From contig NC_044591.1 in NCBI RefSeq assembly GCF_901933205.1, forward strand, positions 1,895,501 to 1,959,500: a DNA stretch of 64,000 nt. Direction: 5' to 3'. The notes under the pieces were generated by a model, which ran no database searches, was not told the origin of the DNA, and worked only from the letters and a program-made list of their open reading frames with translations. This DNA comes from Camarhynchus parvulus. Its lineage: Eukaryota; Chordata; Aves; Passeriformes; Thraupidae. Numbering within the stretch: position 1 is the first letter of the stretch; the number at the start of each line of letters is the position of its first letter. Below, piece by piece: positions 12,177 to 22,120 of the stretch. The position numbers and the translations under genes were made by a program.

Positions 12177-14666
12177 GCATATCTCTTTTTATCATTCCTG
12201 CATTAACACAACTGGAATGTATTACTGCAGGAGGTTCTTGATTTTCCCCAAAAACACACAAATGATTCAACACAAATAAGGTTCAATTCAATCATTCTTT
12301 TGGATTGAGGACCTCCTTGAATTTGCTTAAATAGCCAGCGAAAGAACCAATTCTGTCGGTTCTCTCTACAATAGCTTGTCCTGTAGGGGAGTTTGGAATG
12401 CCTGTTTTGTGTTGCACTCCCCATGTGAGCATGAATCGTTGGACTGCATCACTACTGTAGGCGGGCCCATTATCAGTTTTTATCAGCTTTGGTACGCCCA
12501 TAATGGTGAAGCATGCAGTCAAATGTTTACAAACATGAATAGCTTTCTCTCCTGGTTGTGCAGTGGCCCATATAAATTTTGAAAAGATATCGACTGTGAC
12601 ATGAACATATTTTAATCTTCTGAACTCGGGTACATGAGTTACATCCATTTGCCAGAGTTCTAAGGCTTGTAAACCTTTTGGATTTACTCCTATTCCGTGG
12701 TCTGGTCCATGATTGCTGCATTGAGGGCAAGTGCAGACTATGCCTTGGGCCTCATTTATTGATAAAGAGACTTGCCGCCTTAATCCTTTAGCATTCTGAA
12801 GAAACTGTTCATGGGAGATTCTGGCTGCTTCAAATTTATTGACTGGTACTTGATTTTTCTTTACCATGCTAACCAACTGATCAGCTCTGTGATTTCCTTC
12901 CCTGAGTCCTTCTTGCCGCTTTTGACTCAAAATGTGAATAACGCAATAGGCAGCTGTTCTTTGTCTTGTGGTTCTCTGCAGTTGCTGGAAAAGGGCAAGC
13001 AACCGTTTGTTCTGTATATCCTTGATGAATGTATCTTCTATCCTTTGGGCCACTCCAGCAACATAAAGAGAGTCCGTGACAATATTCAGCGGTGTAGAGA
13101 GCCATTGTGACATGGCCCAGCAGACAGCTACCAGCTCTAATGTTTGGAGTGTATTCTCTGGTAGGCCTTGCAAAATTTGATGTTTCCATTGATCATTCTG
13201 GTTCCAAGTGATCGCGGCTCTTCTGGTGTTTTTTCCAGCATCAGTATATACTGTGAGGCCATATTTTAATGGTCTATGTGAACATTTTTCCAATGCTATC
13301 CAAGAGTGCTGTGTAAGAAACTGAGCTTCTTTTCCTTTAGGAAGAGCTGTTGAAATGTACCCTGTGTAATCTAAGAGCGCAAGTTGCAGAGCAGTAGAAT
13401 GTCTGAGTGCCCATTCAAAATCAGCTGTCCTCATATGGATTCGAATACTTGCAGCCTCCATCCCCGAGATAGCTGTCACCTGATCTCATCCTTTCCAGAC
13501 CACATCTCCTACTGTTTCCAGTCGAGTTTGAATACTTAGGTTGGAGACTGAGAAATATCCATTCTAGGATATATAATTTGTCTTCATTTCTTCCTCCCTT
13601 GGTTTTCTTTTCCACTGCACCACGACGGCAAGCACAGAAGTCGGTTGAGAAACGACCAGGAGGTGGATAGGGAGATGTAGGTGGCATCGGGATGCCCACC
13701 GTGTGGATATAAGGGTGCCAATATTAGAAATGCCTTGTTCTTATTCTGGGGCGAGAGAAATCTGTTTTGCAGCATCTGTACTTTCAGGAGAGGCCGCAGA
13801 GGAGCCAGATCATCATTAGTAATGCCCACGAGGGGTTGGACCCATTGCAGATCGCCCATCAGAGTTTGAATGTCAGTAAGATTCTTGATTTCAGTAATGA
13901 TGGTGGTTTTTTGTGGACAAATAACACTATCGGTGATCTGCCACCCAAGATATTTCCACAATGAGGTGCGTTGCATCTTTTCAGGTGTTATCTGCAATCC
14001 TGCCATGGAGAGGATTGCTGTTATAATCTGCAACTGGTCATTGATGAAAGGATTTTCTTGTGCCAATAAGATGTCATCCATGTAATGATAGATCGGGGCA
14101 CGTGGCCAGAGTCACCGTACTGGCTGCAATGCTGTGGCCACAAACAACTGACACGTAGTGGGGCTGTTACACATTCCTTGTGGTAGTACAACCCATTCGA
14201 ATCTTTGTGCAGACTGGTCCTTATTTACTGCTGGCAGGATGAAGGCGAAACATTGAGTATCGTGAGGGTGCAATGGAATGGTGAAAAAGCAATTCTTCAG
14301 ATCTGTAATTAGCAAGGGCCACCCTGCTGGTAACATGGAAGGTGATGGCAGACCAGGCTGTAGGGCTCCCATAGCTTGCAACTGCTCATTCACCTTCCTG
14401 AGATCATGCAGCAACCGATATTTTCCAGATTTCTTGGGAATGACAAAAATGGGGGTGTTCCATGGGCTAGTAGATGGTTTGATATGTTGAGCTGCAAGTT
14501 GTTCCTGGACCAACTCATGTGCCTTTTGCAGCCTCTCATGGCTTAGCAGCCACTGTTCTACCTGTACAGGCTCATCTGTTATCCAAGTCAGCTTTAGAAT
14601 GGGTGGCTGCTCGACAGGGGCTGCTGCCAGAAAACCGTGTCTGGGGTGGTAAGAACAACTCCCCAT
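12040..14666 (-). pseudogene. ERVK pol: reverse transcriptase, RNase H, integrase
   Basis: Reverse transcriptase 13584-14666 with the catalytic YMDD at 14073-14084; an in-frame TGA at 14109-14111 breaks it just before. A frame change follows near 13480-13590. A 395-codon open frame (12292-13479) then holds RNase H (YTDAGK, ELVAV, TDSLYV) and integrase (zinc-binding region ending CTCPQC; QMDVTHV and KTDNGPAY; VERT). The integrase C-terminus continues in another frame to 12040 (GRGYMCVSTPTG). The Pol type is class II (ERVK). Dead as it stands. Confidence 0.9.
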
Positions 14667-14699
14667 TGTGTCATGCCTTCCCTTCCAATCAGGGTGTTC

Positions 14700-15490
14700 A
14701 CTCCTTTCAGCAGTGGCAATACTGTAACTAGTATGGTAGCAATCTTCTATTAGAAGGTGATGGACTGAGTACTTAGGTGTGCCAAGGACACTCCTCCCAC
14801 TCCGTTCACCACCGAGTCGCTATGCCGAACAGGCCAATGCCTTGGCCAAATATTGTTTGAAACAATAGTAATATCAGCTCCAGTGTCCAACAAGGCCGTG
14901 AAAGTAATAGTTTTGCTGCTGTTCGTCATGGTCACTCATTGCTCTTGTCTATTATGCCTGTCCAATGTAAGGCAGACGATCTCTCCTGTGGAACCAAAAC
15001 TTGCATCTCCTCACACACCGACTTCTTTCAAGGGGGTTTTGCATACTTGGCTCGTAAGATTTTCCAGTGGTACAAGTTGTGCAATCTTGCTGCCTTTTGG
15101 AATGTGTTGGGGTGGATGCATAGTATATGTGACAATTTGGATTTCCCCAGTAATATCTGCGTCAATCAAACCTGGTATTACTATGATTCCTTTAAGTCCG
15201 GAGGATGATTGGCCCATCAGTAGGGCCCCTATCTGGTATTGTGATTCGTGCAACGGGCCATTTATCGATGTAGGGATCTGGAGTGGCTTGTCATTGATTA
15301 GTGTTGTGTCTACTGCTGTTACCAGGTCAATCCCCAAGCTCCCCCAGGTTGCTGGTTGGCCAGTCCCGGAGTTTGAGCAGCCATTATTGTCTGCACGTGG
15401 CTGCTCCCTGCGTTCCTCTTTGCATTTCCAGAACTGCGACATGCCAAAGTGGTGTGGGAGTTGGACTGGCAGCAGTTGCACCATACCATA
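14700..15490 (-). pseudogene. ERVK dUTPase and aspartic protease
   Basis: 15011-15490 is a dUTPase-like domain (GSLGIDLVTA; PGLIDADITGEI; IPKGSKIAQLVPLE). The position usually holding the substrate-stacking Tyr in the D-x-D-Y-x-G-E motif is Ile, so activity is doubtful. 14750-14935 is a retropepsin with LDTGAD (14873-14890). The order dUTPase then protease, ahead of pol, is the betaretroviral layout. The two lie in broken frames. Confidence 0.8.
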
Positions 15491-17133
15491 ACAGAGAAAG
15501 TTCTATGCAAGTGGCCTTTTTCTCGCATCGATAACAGGTACCTCTATTATCCCCAGGTCTGGGATATTATTAGACTTTATCAGTGGCTTTAATGCTGCAG
15601 CCAGAATTTGCGTTTGAGTAGATACAGCACTTTTCACAGCTTCTGAAACAAAGGCAGCTTGCTGGCTCAAGCCACTGTGTGCCATTCGTTCTACCATTTC
15701 CTCTATAGTTGCGGTTCTTGGAAAAGTCGATAAAATCATCTTGGATTTGCCATTCGCATTCTCAAACGCAAAGGTTTACAGCATTTGATTACGCATGTCA
15801 TCCGATAGATCAGGAGCCTGCTCGAGTGAGTACACCAGTCTGTTGTTAAAACTCTTGTATGGTTCTTGTAGCCCCTGTTTAATAGTAGCATATGAAAAAG
15901 CCTTGTGTTCAGAGGGGACTAGAAATAGAGCCTGTTTTGCTGCTTCAGCAGCTGCGTTGTGGAAGACAGCAGGAAACTGAAGCTGTGCCACTGCTTTGGC
16001 ATAATTTCCTTGGCCCAGAAGCATGTAAATGTTAATTGCATACAAAGGGTCTTGCACTGGCCGATTTACTGACACTATGCACTGTGCCTGCCTTTCCCAC
16101 TCCTTTTCCCACAATATCTGTTGTGCCGGGGTCAGCAGAAGCTTTGCCACAGTCATGCAGTCACTGGGTGTCAGAATTTCAGCGCCAGAAAGGGAGTTGA
16201 TAAGATGTTTCACTGGTTCAGAATGCAACCCATAGTCTGAGACTGTATTGCGTTTCTGTTGCATAAGCTTTCACTCAAACGGTTTCTGTTCACCAGCCTG
16301 CTGCCCGTCTCCTAAGTTGACCATACACACTGGGCAGGCAATAGCTGACGCCGCTTGCCATTCACCTTCCAGAATAGCATCATGGATAACGCCCAACCAC
16401 CAGCTCTGTGGGGTCACTGGCTTAATAGTTGCCTCTTCAGTTGTAATTACTTGCATATCCCCCCCAGGAGTTGCTTCTTTTGCCTTCAAATCTTTCGCTC
16501 CCAGGCCTGACAGTTGCTGAAGGACTGAATCTACTAGGCGGTCAGATGGCTTATTTCACCTTTTTTGCTTTGATAGTGGGGAGGATGGTCTTTCAGTCTC
16601 CGATTCAGGGTCTGACTGAAATCCCAGTCCATCTGAATCAGAAATAACAGGTTTTGGTATTTTCAGATGGCAACTTCGTTCCTCTATGTCTCCCTGGGAT
16701 TGAGAGGACTCAGATGAACATGCAACCTCAGACGAGTCCGCTCCCTCATTTGTGCTAGAAATTATTTCTGCGACACTGTTCTTAATAGTAGCAATAACAC
16801 TCTTCGCTGTTCGGAAGCATTCATTGTCAAAAATGCGAGTATGCTCGGGCGGTGGACTGGCTATCCCTAGTAATTTTGAGGCAATAAGTGCCATTCTTTT
16901 CTCTGCAGCCATCTTCTTCAGGGTGTTTATCACCTCTCGGCAGGTATCGCCCAACTGCAAAAGAGTTTTACTGCTGTTGTCTAATGAAGTGTCCCACAAG
17001 TAATTGCAATCTCATTCCATTCAGTCAAGCTAAACATCAATCCAGGATCACGAAGATGACCATTTTCCTTAGCCCACTTGCAAAGCTCATGGAGCTTTTC
17101 AGTACTCATGCTGGCTTCTTGCTTAGCGAGCAT
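15420..17133 (-). pseudogene. ERVK gag
   Basis: Structural polyprotein in several frames. Matrix-like start near 17133, then an acidic Ser/Glu-rich linker (16556-16999). Capsid N-terminus 16271-16489 and main capsid 15776-16264 with a major-homology-like motif (KQGLQEPYKSF). The C-terminal capsid/nucleocapsid lies at 15420-15739. The second zinc knuckle is complete (C-x2-C-x4-H-x4-C near 15430-15475); the first is degraded. At least three frame breaks. Confidence 0.8.
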
Positions 17134-17332
17134 TTTCTTCGGTGGTGAGAGTGCCGCTTCTCTATCTGTGACCCGAGTAAGAGGTCTTGCCGTGGTGGTT
17201 GTTGACTGTCACGATCAGTCTGGTCCAGCTACCCACAGAGCGGATGCCACTCGCCTGTTCCCCTTTTTCCCGTCACGGCTTCCCTCTTGGCTGTCTGACT
17301 AAGAATTGAAAGCTTTCTAAAATCAGGCACAG

Positions 17333-17350
17333 GTCCCTGTTTGGGCGCCA
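17333..17350 (-). other. Primer binding site, Lys tRNA type
   Basis: TGGCGCCCAAACAGGGAC on the minus strand, two bases inside the 5' LTR. It differs at one base from the standard tRNA-Lys3 primer site. This supports the ERVK assignment independently of the proteins. Confidence 0.85.
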
Positions 17351-17352
17351 GA

Positions 17353-17784
17353 TGTAGAGATAAGGGGTCTATAAGGGGTCTGGAATCAAGAAGTGACTCA
17401 ATATGAAGTATGCATCTTGTTCAATTTATTACTGCTTGATATGTTCTTTTATACTATTGTTGTCCACGCAGCTTTAGCTTACATTTTATTGGTTACAAAT
17501 ATCTGTTCATGTGCCTTTACTAATGCTGTGATTGGTGCAAGCCAGCTGTTCGTGCTTCTGCTTACTTCTGCAATAGTTCAGCCTTGTGGTTTACTGATAG
17601 TCTGCTAGCGGGCCTGGAGGCATTGTGTAATTGCCCAAGTTCTCTTTATTGCCTGGCCAAGGGCATTTCAAGGACTGTCTGCTGGCTTCAGGCCTGGTTA
17701 TGCACTCCTTGCAGATAACTGTGCCCTTTCTCTATCAGCCAAGCCTGTATGCTTTCTGCACTACAAGTCTCTATACTCTCTTCA
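17353..17784 (-). repeat. 5' LTR of the ERVK provirus
   Basis: 432 bp, TG...CA ends. Pairs with 9753-10188; it lacks a 4-base TTAG present in the partner. Next to it on the outside is the 6-bp target duplication CGTGGC (17785-17790), beyond which the ERVL reverse transcriptase resumes. Confidence 0.9.
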
Positions 17785-18437
17785 CGTGGCAGATGGTGGG
17801 GATGTGCTTCCACCCCTGGGGCAGTCGGTTCCAGTGTACTGCTCACCCCTCCAGGTGAAAGCAAACTGAGGCCTGCATTCTGCTGCCAGAGGAATGGAGA
17901 AAAACGCGTTAGCAATGTCAGCAGTGGCATACCACTTTGCTGCTTTGGACTCCAGCTCGTACTGGAGCTCCAGCATGTCCGGCACAGCAGCGCTCAGCGG
18001 TGGAGTCACTTCATTCAAGCCACGGTAGTCCACAGTCAATCTCCATTCTCTGTCAGACTTGTGCACAGGCCAGATGGGGCTGTTGAAGGGTGAGTGGGTT
18101 TTGCTGACCACCCCTTGGCTCTCCAGTTCACAGATCATTCTGTGGATGGGGATCACAGCATCCCGATTCATTCAATACTGCCGGTGTTGCACCGTCGAGG
18201 TGGCAATTGGCACTTTTTGCTCTTACACCCTCAGGAGTCCTACTGCAGATGGGTTTTCTGATAGTCCAGGCAAGGTGTTCAACTGCTTAATGTTTTCTGC
18301 CTCTATAGCAGCTATGCCAAAAGCCCATCTGAGTCCCTTTGGGTCTTTGTAAAGCTGTTCTGGAGGCAATCTATGCCCAGAATACACGGGGCCCCTGGGC
18401 CAGTCACAATAGGATGTTTTTTCCACTCTTTCCCGGT
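17785..18437 (-). pseudogene. ERVL protease end and reverse transcriptase N-terminal part
   Basis: On the minus strand, 18437 to about 18223 carries the protease C-terminus (CILGIDCL), and 18171 to 17785 the reverse transcriptase fingers/palm (NSPIWPVHKSD, LTVDYRGLNEVTPPLSAA, YATADIANAFFSIPL). A one-base loss near 17835 shifts the frame. The two flanking insertions (18438 and 17784) cut it from the rest of pol and from the protease N-terminus at 22121-22300. Confidence 0.85.
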
Positions 18438-18827
18438 TGTCGCCGGTTGGACACAAGGTTTTCGGGGTGAAGGAAGAGACGAGATGGGCTCCATGATCAG
18501 AAGGCTTGATTTATTAAGTTATGATATAAACATCTATTTTAACTATACTAAAAAGAAAAAGAAAAGGAGAGTTTCCAGAAGCTGCTAGCTACCTAAGAAT
18601 AGAAAGTAAAGAAAGAATAACAAACCTTGCTCTCTCGGACTGTGTCCGAGAGAGCTCAGTTCTGGATTGGCCACTATCTCCAAACACTCAATCTGGGCCA
18701 ATCCAGAACTGACCTGCTGCATTCCACAGAAGCAGATAACCTATTGTTTATGTCTGGTTGCTGAACTTCTCAGCTTCAGCAGGAAAATCCTAAGAGAGGA
18801 TTTTTCATAAAAGAAATGTCTGTGACA
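18438..18827 (-). repeat. 3' LTR of the gag-only element
   Basis: 390 bp, TGTCGCC...TGTGACA. Contains two adjacent stem-loop sequences (see 18628-18708) and an AT-rich A/G run (about 18550-18566). Matches 21731-22120 at all but about six positions. Confidence 0.9.
18628..18708. other. Two consecutive perfect inverted repeats in the LTR
   Basis: First: a 12-bp stem GCTCTCTCGGAC with a TGT loop (18628-18654). Second: a 14-bp stem GTTCTGGATTGGCC / GGCCAATCCAGAAC (18658-18671 and 18695-18708) with a 23-base loop; each arm carries an ATTGG/CCAAT box. Both are also in the other LTR at about 21921-22001, with one base change in the second stem. Confidence 0.75.
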
Positions 18828-20244
18828 TCTGACTCTTTTTTATTTAATTAAATTAAAAAGAAAAATGTTTGTAATTTTCTCTGCTGAGTCATGCAGAGAA
18901 AAGAACAAACACCTGACAGGTTATCTGTTGCCAATCAAACTCAATCAAGTGCTTCTGTGGGATGAACAGGGAATTTCTTCACCTATAAAACATAAAATTC
19001 TATGATATCACTAAAACAATCTTACTATATAAGAAAATGCAAAAACAATGCAAAACAAAGTCCAAGTCCCAACAGCTGAGTTTCAGGAAAAGTCCATGGA
19101 CTGAAGATGTTCTCTTTGCCATATCTGAAAGTCTCTTTTGGTCCTGAAACAGACTTGCTGCAGAGAATCCATCAATAGTTATCAAACAGTTCCAAACAAT
19201 TTTTTAAAAAGTTTCTAAAATGTCTTTGATACAGCCCCTTATTGAACAACATGGGCTGAAGCTAGGTTTTGGCCCTTCAATGCTTTTTGAGCTGCTGCTG
19301 CAGGTATCTCAACCTTTTTTTTTTTATAAAAAAAAAAAAGCAGCAGAGGGGCCTGAGAGAGACCCTGGGGGCCAGGCCCCTCAGGCAAGCTCTGCATTAA
19401 CACAGGCCAGCACCCTGCTGCCAGTTTGGCAGAAGGGGTGACCAAAGGCCTCCATTCCCTAAAACCACCGACACATGCCAGCAGTGAGGGAATAGAAGCA
19501 CCCCTGAGAAATTCCATCTCGCGTTTGGGAACATTTGTTCCCCAAAGCAAACGAGCCATGATGGCTTTCCGTTGTCCCTCCTGCTCCTGCCATGCAGATG
19601 CAGAGGGTGTTGTTCTCATCTGCCCCCTCGCATCACCCCCATCCTCTCCGGACTGGGGACCGGAGGCAGAACTTTCGAGATCCACCCCCAGCTCGCCACT
19701 GGAGCGAGTGAGGGGCGGCGAAGGGATCCGCGCCCCCTAAGGGGAAAAAAACGACCAAACACCCCCTTTGGGCTGCAGACCAAAGGCAGACCCCTTGGGA
19801 CCCACCGCCCCCTCGCCACTGGGGCGCACGAGGGGTGTCAGAGATGACAATTTCCAAGGAAGGACCCCAAACCCCCCAAAAACGCTAATTTTGAAGGCAG
19901 GGATCTTGGCTACACCAGCATTCAGCTGACGAGCAACACCTGCTCCACGGAAAGGGCGGCTGAAGCCCTCTTCCCTTGTCCCAGCTCCTCCCGCAGGGAC
20001 AGCCCTGGGACAGCCCGAAAAACTCGGGGTGGGAGCCACGCTGGGTGCAGGGGACGGGGCCTCCGAAGGTGCCAGAACCTCTGGGGCGGGCAGCTCTGAA
20101 GGCGGTCCCGCGGGCTCATCGCTGCACTCGGCATCATCCTGGACTGGAACCGGGTCGGCAGGAGGCGGCTGGGCTGCTGGGGGGTCTGGTTCAGCCGCAG
20201 AAGGTGGTGGGGCTGGCCCGGGAGGGGCCGGAGGGGGCGGCGGG

Positions 20245-20530
20245 TCGCTCTTCTCAGGTGCAACCTCCGACCTCGCACTGCGAAGCAAAAGCGTGACCGC
20301 TGGAGATTGTGGGGCCGGCGGGAGCCCGTCTTCCACCGGGACGGAAGCAGCCGCAGTCTGCAAAAGCGGCGAAGCCGGCCCGGGAGACAGAGGAGGAGGC
20401 GGCGGGGCCGGCCCGGGCGGCAGAGGAGGAGGCGGGCGGGGCCGGGCCGGGAGGGGCCGGGGGCGGCGGGGCGGTGAGTCGCTCTTCTCAGGTGGAACCT
20501 CCGACCTTGGCGCTGCGGGCAAAAGCGAGG
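20245..20530. repeat. Imperfect ~234-bp direct repeat (start of unit pair)
   Basis: The block beginning GTCGCTCTTCTCAGGTG at 20244 recurs at 20478, a spacing of 234 bp (78 codons). The copies diverge by substitutions and small indels. Together with the 66-bp array this shows coding-length repeats inside the gag-like region. Confidence 0.6.
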
Positions 20531-20689
20531 CCGCTGGAGGCTCTGGGGCGGCGGGGAGCTCGTGCCCCGCCGGACGGAAGCAGCCGCCGCTCGCTCGCTG
20601 TCACCAAGCAACGCCGGGCCACGGGGGCGGAGCCATGGCCGGTGCCGCGGCCGGCGCTGCCGCCGCCGGGCCGCTGGGGGCACCTGCCC

Positions 20690-20890
20690 CGTGGGCGCGG
20701 CTGGGGCGGGGTGTACGGCACCGGCTTGAGTGGAGCCAGCAGTGCTGGCTGCCCCCGCGGCGCCGGCTGGGGCGGAGTGTACGGGACTGGCTGCAGCGGG
20801 GCCGGCAGCACTGGCTGCCCCCGTGGCGCCGGCTGGGGCGGGGTGTACGGCACCGGCTTGAGTGGAGCCGGCAGCGCTGGCTGCCCCCTC
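20690..20890. repeat. 66-bp tandem repeat, three copies
   Basis: The word CTGGGGCGG recurs at 20701, 20767 and 20833, an exact period of 66 bp (22 codons), each followed by GTGTACGG and a Gly/Ser-type coding motif. The period is a multiple of three, so a reading frame through it stays open. Confidence 0.85.
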
Positions 20891-21649
20891 TGAGAGCGGC
20901 GGGGGGAGGGAGAAGGTGGCCCCATCTGCGCATGCGCCGAAGACGGAGGAAAACAACCTGCAACTCCGGCGAACTTCGCCCCCGCTGGGACGGGGGCTGG
21001 GAAGCAGCCGTTTGTCCCTTCGAAGGGTCGTTTCCCGTGAGTCGGGGAACGGCGCCTGCCCCCCTCGCGCGCATCCAGGGAAAGGCAGCTGCTCTTCGTT
21101 TCAAAACCGGGCACAAAGCCATGAAGACGGGATAAAGGCGAGGAACACGGGAAGTCCGACCCCAAACAGCTTGGCAGACAAATTGCATGCATTCCCATAC
21201 ATACGAATCCAATGCATATAGAACATTAGTAAAAAATCCAAAGAACTTTGCCCATCGAAAAAAGTCATATAAATCTTTTGTCAACAGGAGAATTCCATCC
21301 TCCTTACCCCATTTTTGCCAGAGGGAAATTTGTCTCTCCTCTGACGGAGAGAGATGGACCTCTGTTTCAGTGGGAAAATTTGTCCACTTTTCCAGCCACC
21401 ACCATCGCAGGGCAGCATCTTCAGGAAGGGAAAACCTAATAGTACCTTCTGAGAGAGTCCAGCACTCTCTGGCCAGCTCCTGTTCGAGGCTGAAAGGCTC
21501 TCTGGGCATCTTCCTGGAGGCTTCAAAAGGTCATTTTTGTGGTCAGCCTTGCTGTGAACTCCGTCCAAATCTGGATCTTCGGTTCTTCAGCTCCTGGCTA
21601 AATCCACTTCTGTGGTCACCTGTGAGATGACCATCAATGCCACATATTC

Positions 21650-21728
21650 GGGGTTTACCCAAATGCAGCAATGCTCCTCTGGGGTCTCACCAAATGATAA
21701 ATGTCCTCAGAAACACGAGGGGTCACCA
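21650..21728 (-). other. Primer-site-like leader of the gag-only element, repeated
   Basis: On the minus strand TGGTGACCCC starts 2 bases inside the LTR (21728), at the normal place for a tRNA primer site. Two degenerate versions follow (TGGTGAGACCCC from 21692; TGGGTAAACCCC from 21661). The matching tRNA was not identified. Confidence 0.5.
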
Positions 21729-21730
21729 AT

Positions 21731-22120
21731 TGTCGCCGGTTGGACACAAGGTTTTCGGGGTGAAGGAAGAGACGAGATGGGCTCCATGATCAGAAGGCTT
21801 GATTTATTATGTTATGATATATACATCTATTATAACTATACTAAAAAGAAAAAGAAAAGGAGAGTTTCCAGAAGCTGCTAGCTACCTAAGAATAGAAAGT
21901 AAAGAAAGAATAACAAACCTTGCTCTCTCGGACTGTGTCCGAGAGAGCTCAGTTCCGGATTGGCCATTACCTCCAAACACTCAATCTGGGCCAATCCAGA
22001 ACTGACCTGCTGCATTCCACAGAAGCAGATAACCTATTGTTTATGTCTGGTTGCTGAACTTCTCAGCTTCAGCAGGAAAATCCTAAGAGAGGATTTTTCA
22101 TAAAAGAAATGTCTGTGACA
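21731..22120 (-). repeat. 5' LTR of the gag-only element
   Basis: 390 bp, TG...CA. Followed by the target duplication CCCGGT (22121-22126) and then ERVL protease sequence. Confidence 0.9.

Larger units (their letters stand above)
9753..17784 (-). mobile_element. ERVK/betaretrovirus-like provirus with both LTRs
   Basis: About 8.0 kb, minus orientation: 5' LTR 17353-17784, Lys-type primer site, gag, dUTPase, protease, pol, env, purine tract, 3' LTR 9753-10188. It is flanked by 6-bp target duplications with one mismatch (CATGGC at 9747-9752, CGTGGC at 17785-17790), as expected for ERVK integrases. It sits within the ERVL reverse transcriptase. The two LTRs differ at roughly 15 sites plus a 4-base indel by eye (about 3-4%), so the insertion is not recent. 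Every gene carries stops or frameshifts. Confidence 0.9.
19737..21509 (-). pseudogene. Gag-like Pro/Arg/Ala-rich reading frames of the gag-only element
   Basis: The frame from 21509 to 20601 (302 codons) starts with a non-repetitive region rich in Trp, Phe and acidic residues (SLEQELARECWTLSEG; FRWAKFFGFF). It runs into an Arg/Pro/Ser-rich region with 66-bp repeats. Further long frames (20956-19922 and 20522-19737) are Pro/Ala-rich and could be its continuation after frameshifts. I do not recognise a database family; position after the leader suggests Gag. No zinc knuckle is seen. Confidence 0.5.
18438..22120 (-). mobile_element. Gag-only LTR retroelement inside the ERVL protease
   Basis: 3683 bp with two 390-bp LTRs (18438-18827 and 21731-22120) differing at about six positions by eye, so among the youngest insertions here. 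Perfect 6-bp target duplication CCCGGT (18432-18437 and 22121-22126); the ERVL protease continues across it. The internal 2.9 kb has a primer-site-like leader next to the right LTR and one GC-rich gag-like region, but no protease, reverse transcriptase, integrase or env. It must have used another element's enzymes (inference). Orientation is minus from the position of the leader and inverted AATAAA-like sequence. Confidence 0.85.
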
